Of a stretch of DNA of 64,000 nt, positions 58,230 to 64,000 are shown piece after piece. How positions within the stretch are numbered: the stretch's first letter is position 1; every line of letters starts with the position of its first letter. Source of the stretch: Liolophura sinensis (Eukaryota > Mollusca > Polyplacophora > Chitonida > Chitonidae); contig NC_088302.1 in assembly GCF_032854445.1 (NCBI RefSeq), positions 20,701,338-20,765,337 on the forward strand, written 5' to 3'. The notes below the pieces were generated by a model, which searched no databases, had not been told where the DNA came from, and was given only the letters and a program-made list of their open reading frames with translations. Made by a program: the position numbers and the translations under genes.

Positions 58230-58370
58230 TACATATTAAGCGGGAATTTTCTCCTCCCTGGATTCTCCAACAACAAATCCGAGGTTTATTTCGCATAACA
58301 GTATTCACATGGCATTCAACAATCATATTTGAATACGGTTTCAAACACCAATGAAATAAATACTTTTTTC
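58230..58370 (+). mobile_element. Decayed SINE-A 3' half
   Basis: Only the end is clear: 'tacggtttcaaacaccaatg' and AAATA. The part before it ('cctccctggattctcc') is weak. Confidence 0.5.
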
Positions 58371-59004
58371 TGTAGAGTTAATCAGTTCTGCTCAGTTTAT
58401 TCCATTTTTCTTAAATAGGCTGCAGTCTATTAAGTAACTTGCAGCGGCGACGTCAACGATGATCCCGGTTTAAAAAGAACCCTATGGGAGACAGACCGAA
58501 AAATTTCGGGGCATAATTTTCTTCAGTTGGCATGGAAACATAATCTTCGTTTTGTTGTTGCTTTTCATGTATCCTTCATTACTATCCGTGTCAATGAATT
58601 AGGTGCTAATACCGATGTGTGCGGGAGGGTGTGTGTGTGTGGGTGACACCTGCAAAAGGTAACTGCAGCCTCAATGATGACTGCAGCAGCGATGTATTTC
58701 TGTACACAATCTCTTGGAACTAAGCTATTAATACAGCTGTAAACATGACAGTCAAGTCTGTTCGATGCTATATTTCCACATGCGCTCAAATCATACACAC
58801 GATGCTGAAATTAATTTACACTATGTGCCTCATTTGCTTAAAGTAGACGGCATATGTTCCTACATGTTCCTTGTGGAACTGATAATAAATGGTTATTATC
58901 AACAACATCAGGATTTTAATTTCAAGAAGGGACGTTCGATCATCGACTAATCTAATGAAATCCATCATTACATCTGACAAATCAGTTCACAGATTCTCCC
59001 AATG

Positions 59005-59152
59005 TCTCAGTACGTGTGAAAATCTGGCAGCAACCTGCAGTAGGTCGTAAGTCTCCTCCGGGTTTCCTCCCACCATGTAATTTTGACGGTCATATATTAA
59101 AACGGTGAAATATTAATGAGTACGGCGCGAACGTCCACTCAAATAAATAAAT
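59005..59152 (+). mobile_element. SINE-A, 5'-truncated
   Basis: 'aaatctggcagcaacctgca', 'gggtttcctcccaccatgta', 'atgagtacggcgcgaacgtc' and AAATA repeats. Confidence 0.78.
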
Positions 59153-59399
59153 CCAAAGTTTCACATTAGGACATTCTTTTGCAGGTAGAAAAATAGATGT
59201 GTACGGAAATGCAGAGATAGCCATGTTTTATGATTACACAAACCGACGAGGAAGATACGCTCGTAAATCTCACAATGACAATCCAAGATAATTTTCTCAT
59301 CTAGGTTGGAATCTACTTTCGCCATATCTTTCGTTATCTGGTAAACTGTAGGTATTACCTAACAAGACCTCATCCCTTTCTAGTGTTTTAGTGTATGTT

Positions 59400-59640
59400 T
59401 ATGTTAAATGTGATGACAACACAACATTTTCAGTAATTCAAGATCAGTGATGTCGAATACATAGATTCCTGATACTGAAGCATTTACATAGGCAGTAGAG
59501 AATAAAACTGTAACTGACGTAAAATCACAAGAGGTCGCATTTCACCGATTACGCATGACTATTTGTCAGATATAACCCTGCCCTCTTCTAGTTTATTCCT
59601 CTAGGCTGTAGTGTTTTACACTAACAATTTGTCAATTGGC
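59400..59640 (+). repeat. Unnamed repeat family D, copy 3
   Basis: 'aatgtgatgacaacacaaca', 'aagcatttacataggcagta', 'cacaagaggtcgcatttcac', 'cgattacgcatgactatttg', matching copy 2 over more than 200 bp with indels. Confidence 0.65.
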
Positions 59641-60440
59641 CTTACTAAACACTGACTACGTCTCAATGGCATAAAATGAATGACAATTATACTATCACTT
59701 ATGGTTTTTGCATGTTGGTCTGACCATATGAGCTGCTTAGAGGTTCCCGAGTACGAGATTTTAAAACAAGACTGGCCGAATTCACATACGTTTTCACCCT
59801 GTAAATAAGATCCAAGTTGACACCGGTCTATACCCCATTACAAGAAAAGGTCCTGACTTCTGTGCCACCACACAAAAGAAAACGGCCAACACATCTCAAC
59901 AGTATTCGAACAAAACCATGTATCGCAAAGTTACTCGTTACTCTTTGTTTTGTCTGTTTTTCTAAAAATACGCTCCTTGTAAATATTCATATTTCTAACA
60001 AATTCTCTATAAGGTCGCAAGCCTCTGTTGGAAGATGTGTGTACAAGCTTTGGAGTGTCCACTGTTTGATGTTTGCTTAATCTTTTTATTATGGGAATTC
60101 TCTTTTTTGAAAAGCACCAAAAGAATTTTTCTTGTAGAGAATTCAAATATTCGAATCGTCCATGGGGAAGCGTACAATCTGTAAATATAAAATAAATAAA
60201 ATATATTATAATTACATTCAAATTTAAATTTAGATTAGACGAGTTCAACAGAATGCATATGGTTATGTAAATGAGTTTAAAAGCATCTGAGACCAAAGTT
60301 TGTGTAATACTGAAAGGAGAATACCATTGAGAGACTTTCTACTGATGATTACATCATTTTATTTCCCTTTAACGAAAAAAAAGACTGACTGAAGGTCAAA
60401 CTGATCAATCTCAGTAACTCAGTTATCATCCACGGAAGAT

Positions 60441-60662
60441 ATGAGCAGGTGCGCCCAAAAGAGGAGACGGCGATTTGTCGCGAGAAGAGAACAACGTCAA
60501 GGACTTTCCCAAAAGACTGATAGAAATTCTTTATCGGTTTCCCCCGATGATGACAAGTCTCATACCTATATATTAGCACAAAAGCTACTGCCAACAGTAA
60601 CAGTAACTCCTGAGAAAAAAAAAACACGAGAGCTAGCATCTGGTTTTGTACATCGTTCATAA
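60441..60662 (+). CDS. Unassigned small open frame, possible exon
   Basis: 73 codons from an ATG at 60441, predicting a hydrophilic, strongly basic protein (MSRCAQKRRRRFVARREQ at the start, several Lys/Arg clusters). No domain or splice context that I can support. Composition looks more protein-like than other short frames nearby, but chance is the more likely explanation. The region 59660-61830 otherwise shows nothing recognisable. Confidence 0.12.
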   Translation: MSRCAQKRRRRFVARREQRQGLSQKTDRNSLSVSPDDDKSHTYILAQKLLPTVTVTPEKKKTRELASGFVHRS

Positions 60663-61833
60663 TATTTTCTACTTGCAGAACAAAAATCACACAGAAAGAA
60701 ATACCATAGGGAAACACGCATATGTCAGAGATTTATTCCACTCACCCTGGCATTTAGCGAAGAAAAACAACTGTCATGGGCCTCTATCCTGCAGGTGTTG
60801 TTTAAAGTATTTATGACACTTCCCACCAATCCTACACTTTTACGGGGCAATTGCTTCATAGTTAAATATGTTATGCATGTTTAATATGACCACATTTCCC
60901 TGCGCTGGGCAAATATACTTCTGGCTACATGATAAGGCGGGCCCTTTTCTGCTAATATGAATTCTATTTACTTCGTTATTATTTTTAATTGTGCGCCTCG
61001 TACTAATGCAGAGAAATGCGATTCTTAACTAAACGAATTTAACGCCAATAGTATATTTGCTCCCCAGTATATGTGAATGTACGTGTTGTTGGACCCTTTG
61101 ACGTGATGGTGACCAAGTGTTCATAGTTTTTTCGGAGATCGGAGATCATTTCTTCTGCGTCACTTTGAAAAGGGCAGAGGTCTGGGGTCGGTTTCATAAG
61201 TAAGCCCTTAACTACCATGACAACGTATTTTGTAGAGATATAACGTACACTTAGCTAAGAGATACTTAACACTACGCACGCTTCTTGAAAACGGCCCCAG
61301 GAATACACCATTCCAAACCCGCTTTGATAGACAACTGAACATCGTTTATCGACGACGAACGCCAGGATAATCCAGAAGTTTCCAAGGGGAATGTTTCTTG
61401 TGGTGCAAAACACACAGACTCTAAGCCTGTTCTCATATACGTCCAAATTTTAAACTACAGTGCTTAGTTTTTGATAATGGAATTTTGAAACACTCGTCTC
61501 AAAGAGAGTATGAAAGATTCAGTTTTTATTTATTAATATGCAGTTTGAGATATGACCTAACATATAAAGGTACAAAAACCTTTTGATCTATTCTCTTGTG
61601 ACACAAAATGGCATTAAGCTTCAGTTTTTCTAAGCTGTATAAACGTACATTGTTCATGATTTTCGTGAGCATTTTCTGGGTAGATTTTGAAGATACATGT
61701 AACTGGTCAAAAACACATATTTCACCAAACTTTTCGTAGTTAATTCTTTTCCTTTTATCCGTTGGAAAAAGGCGACGACTCTATCCTAGAATAGTACATT
61801 AGTTCATTATCAACGTCTATAAACGTAAGCATG

Positions 61834-62102
61834 GATAAGTACATGTGCTCCTTCACGAACAATTGAGAAACATCGTAAGACACTAAGAGACATACAGGTG
61901 GCATAGATAAGTACTCTTTCACGAACAGTTGTGAGACATCCTTATATTAAGACATTAAGAGACATACAGGTGACATAAATAAGTACTCTTTCACGAGCAG
62001 TTGTGAGACATCCTTATAATAATGGATTAAGAAACATACAGGTGACATGGATAAGCACTATTTTATGAACAGCTGTGAGACATTCCTGTATTAAGATGTT
62101 AT
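61834..62102. repeat. 72-bp minisatellite
   Basis: Four units with period 72, marked by 'gataagtac' variants at 61834, 61906, 61978 and 62050, and each containing 'gagacatacaggt' and 'cacgaacagttgtgagacat'-like words. Divergence between units is about 10-25%. Confidence 0.9.
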
Positions 62103-63044
62103 CTCATCTGAGTCGTGGCACTTTATCGAGGCTATATCAAACCTACCGGGCCGACATGGACACTCGATTGATAGGACCCTCACATGCACACCTAAAGCCC
62201 TAAACCACAATGAATGTTAAGGATCGCAAGCGCTAATTAGAACCGGATCATGAAGTAACATGCGATATGTTGGACTTTTACGCTATCCATAAACAGTGCG
62301 CTGACAATGACAGTTTCAGCCATGACAATTTCAGAGTTGGTTCGTTAGTCTATTGATGTTCCAGTCGAGTATCTTGGTGTGGCAACCAGTTGCCACATTG
62401 ACAAGAAAAGTCCTTAGCCGTAGTATGCTGTGGAGAATGCTGCATCTTTAACATCGTCTGAGTGCGCTTTTTAAAGCAGTTCGGATCACTACGCGAGGTG
62501 CGCTTAATTAAACATAAGTACTGGCAGCCGTATCTGAAGTGCTTGAGAAATCTTATTAAAATGTGGGTAAATTCACGTTACCCTTCAGGAAAAAACTGGT
62601 GGTGTCCAACAAGGCTCTGCAATCAACGACAGAATTTGTTGCTAGAACAAATTTGAATTCTAATTGGACTGACGTTAATGATCTGGTTGAAGGGCCTCTT
62701 CAATCTTTCACATCGGATAATCACTTGCTGGAAGGATTCCATCTTTAGAACTGGTCGCCGTGACTTTGATTTGGATGATGAAAACAATTTCTCCTTTCCC
62801 TTGAACTGATGTAGAAGGCACAACAACTTACTCCGTGAAATTCCATCTCACTGTGACAGCGTACTCTACATTCTATTTCTAGATTATATTCTATATATAC
62901 CACATTTCCATTTCCAATCCCCTCCGCATTCGCCCCTTTGCATTGTTTTCATATGATTACCAAATTAGGCTTAATCCATGGCGACAGTGGAATTGTAAGT
63001 TGCAACTATTTCTGCCTTTACAAGAGCAGTTATTATAAACGCCG

Positions 63045-63175
63045 AGGTAAAGTGACAAGAGGTCGGATTTCATTCGTTACGTGTGGAAATGTCCAAATGT
63101 TACAATATGGTCGCTGTTCTAGTTTTACTCCCCATGTTATTGTTTGTTCTCTTAGCCTTACATAATTATATCAAG
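63045..63175 (+). repeat. Unnamed repeat family D, copy 4
   Basis: 'gtgacaagaggtcggatttc', 'attcgttacgtgtggaaatg', then diverged sequence with 'tcgctgttctagttttactc'. Confidence 0.55.
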
Positions 63176-63254
63176 GTGAAATTTATATTATGTATTGATT
63201 GGTCTGGATTTAGGTATTTCGCGTGATCATACATCTGGCTTTTCTCGTTATTCT

Positions 63255-63415
63255 ACACCTCACCAATGCGATTGAAGGCTCGAATCCAAACGTCGCGAGT
63301 CTGGTTGCGACCTTAAGTCAGGAGAATTGTCAGGCATATATGCTTAAAAAAGGGCGGTGGTTTATCCCACCTTATCTGATTTCCTGCACACATAAACCGC
63401 ACGTAGTTCGTTCCG
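63255..63415 (+). mobile_element. SINE-C copy, decayed
   Basis: B-box-like 'aaggctcgaatccaaacgtc', then 'accttaagtcaggagaattg' and 'agggcggtggtttatcccac', the same order of blocks as at 25,399-25,500. No tail. Confidence 0.5.
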
Positions 63416-63699
63416 TTTGACAGTTAAACATGCCAGGAATCTTTACGAATCATCTGGTAGGCGAATTTCAAGTATTAGCCGTCAAAGAGAGGATAAGGTT
63501 TTTTTTTTTTGTTTTAAAACCACGCCGCATGACGTTTCATAAAGGAGTCGTTATATATTCTCTGTCTTTGTCTTAAACTTTTGTGTTCTTGCTGAAATAG
63601 TGCTCCTGCGATCGTATAGAATTAGACTGGGGTATCGCTATAGGCGTGTCCTATTTTGTTGCCAATACAATATATATAATAAATCTAATATATACTAGT

Positions 63700-63745
63700 T
63701 TAAGACGACGGCAAGTATTGTATTGGGAGGAAATTGGGAACTGTC
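63700..63745 (-). mobile_element. Decayed SINE-A fragment
   Basis: 'agacgacggcaagtattgta' and 'ttgggaggaaattgggaact' correspond in reverse orientation to the end of the SINE-A body. Short and uncertain. Confidence 0.4.
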
Positions 63746-64000
63746 GAGCAGTTTGTTAAACACCATGCAAGAATTGCAACAAACATCGCGCGGTTTCGAC
63801 TTTCGTGTTGTGGACCCGTGGGTTTTGTGACAGAACACGGGAATGTCAGATTAGCGAAAACTACGCAGTTTTCTAAGCCATTCTCGCTCGATGTTGTCAA
63901 CTGCCTGAGATTAGCAATAATATCGCGCGGTTTATCTAATCTCGCATTTTCGAGTTCTCGACTGGTGTGTCCCTTTATAAAACCCTTTTCTATTAATCTC

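Overview
Origin. This is animal nuclear DNA, AT-rich and very gene-poor: spliced exons with canonical GT/AG borders, tRNA-derived SINEs, minisatellites, and no operons, ribosome-binding sites or long continuous genes. The two most abundant SINE 3' ends (one ending in a 'tacggcgtaaaacaccaat' motif plus AAATA repeats, the other in a 'gttaaaccccaagcactc' motif plus ACTC/ATTC repeats) are types I associate, from memory, with molluscs and other lophotrochozoans. My best guess is a mollusc.

Main gene. The window holds the 5' part of a Trk-type (neurotrophin receptor-like) receptor tyrosine kinase gene on the minus strand. Five exons are recognisable: 41695-41478 (signal peptide and LRRNT cysteine cap), 20030-19956 (LRR1), 13186-13115 (LRR2), 11970-11902 (LRR3) and 9147-8984 (LRRCT cap). 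All borders are canonical and all phases fit (2, 2, 2, 2, then 1). The joined frame gives about 200 residues that align with the vertebrate Trk N-terminus, essentially without gaps until the LRRCT loop. Later exons (any Ig domains, membrane segment, kinase) were not found and probably lie left of position 1. The introns are about 21.4, 6.8, 1.1 and 2.75 kb, and the last one exceeds 8.9 kb.

Layout. 1-8983: intron 5, mostly a 4-kb tandem duplication (1047-4838 and 5003-8883), each copy carrying a decayed tRNA-like element. 9148-11901: intron 4, almost filled by a 2.2-kb inverted repeat with arms of about 460-480 bp. 13187-19955: intron 2, with a tandemly amplified SINE tail and a 69-bp minisatellite. 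20031-41477: intron 1, with many SINEs, a second inverted repeat (28332-28549 and 31039-31254) and a CpG-dense palindrome-rich island (34540-34895). 41696 onward: 5' flank, containing a 3.9-kb two-zone satellite (45291-49168), more SINEs including one with a perfect 13-bp target-site duplication, a possible hAT-like non-autonomous DNA transposon (54070-55051), nested and composite SINEs, a 72-bp minisatellite and several unnamed repeat families. I recognise no second protein-coding gene.
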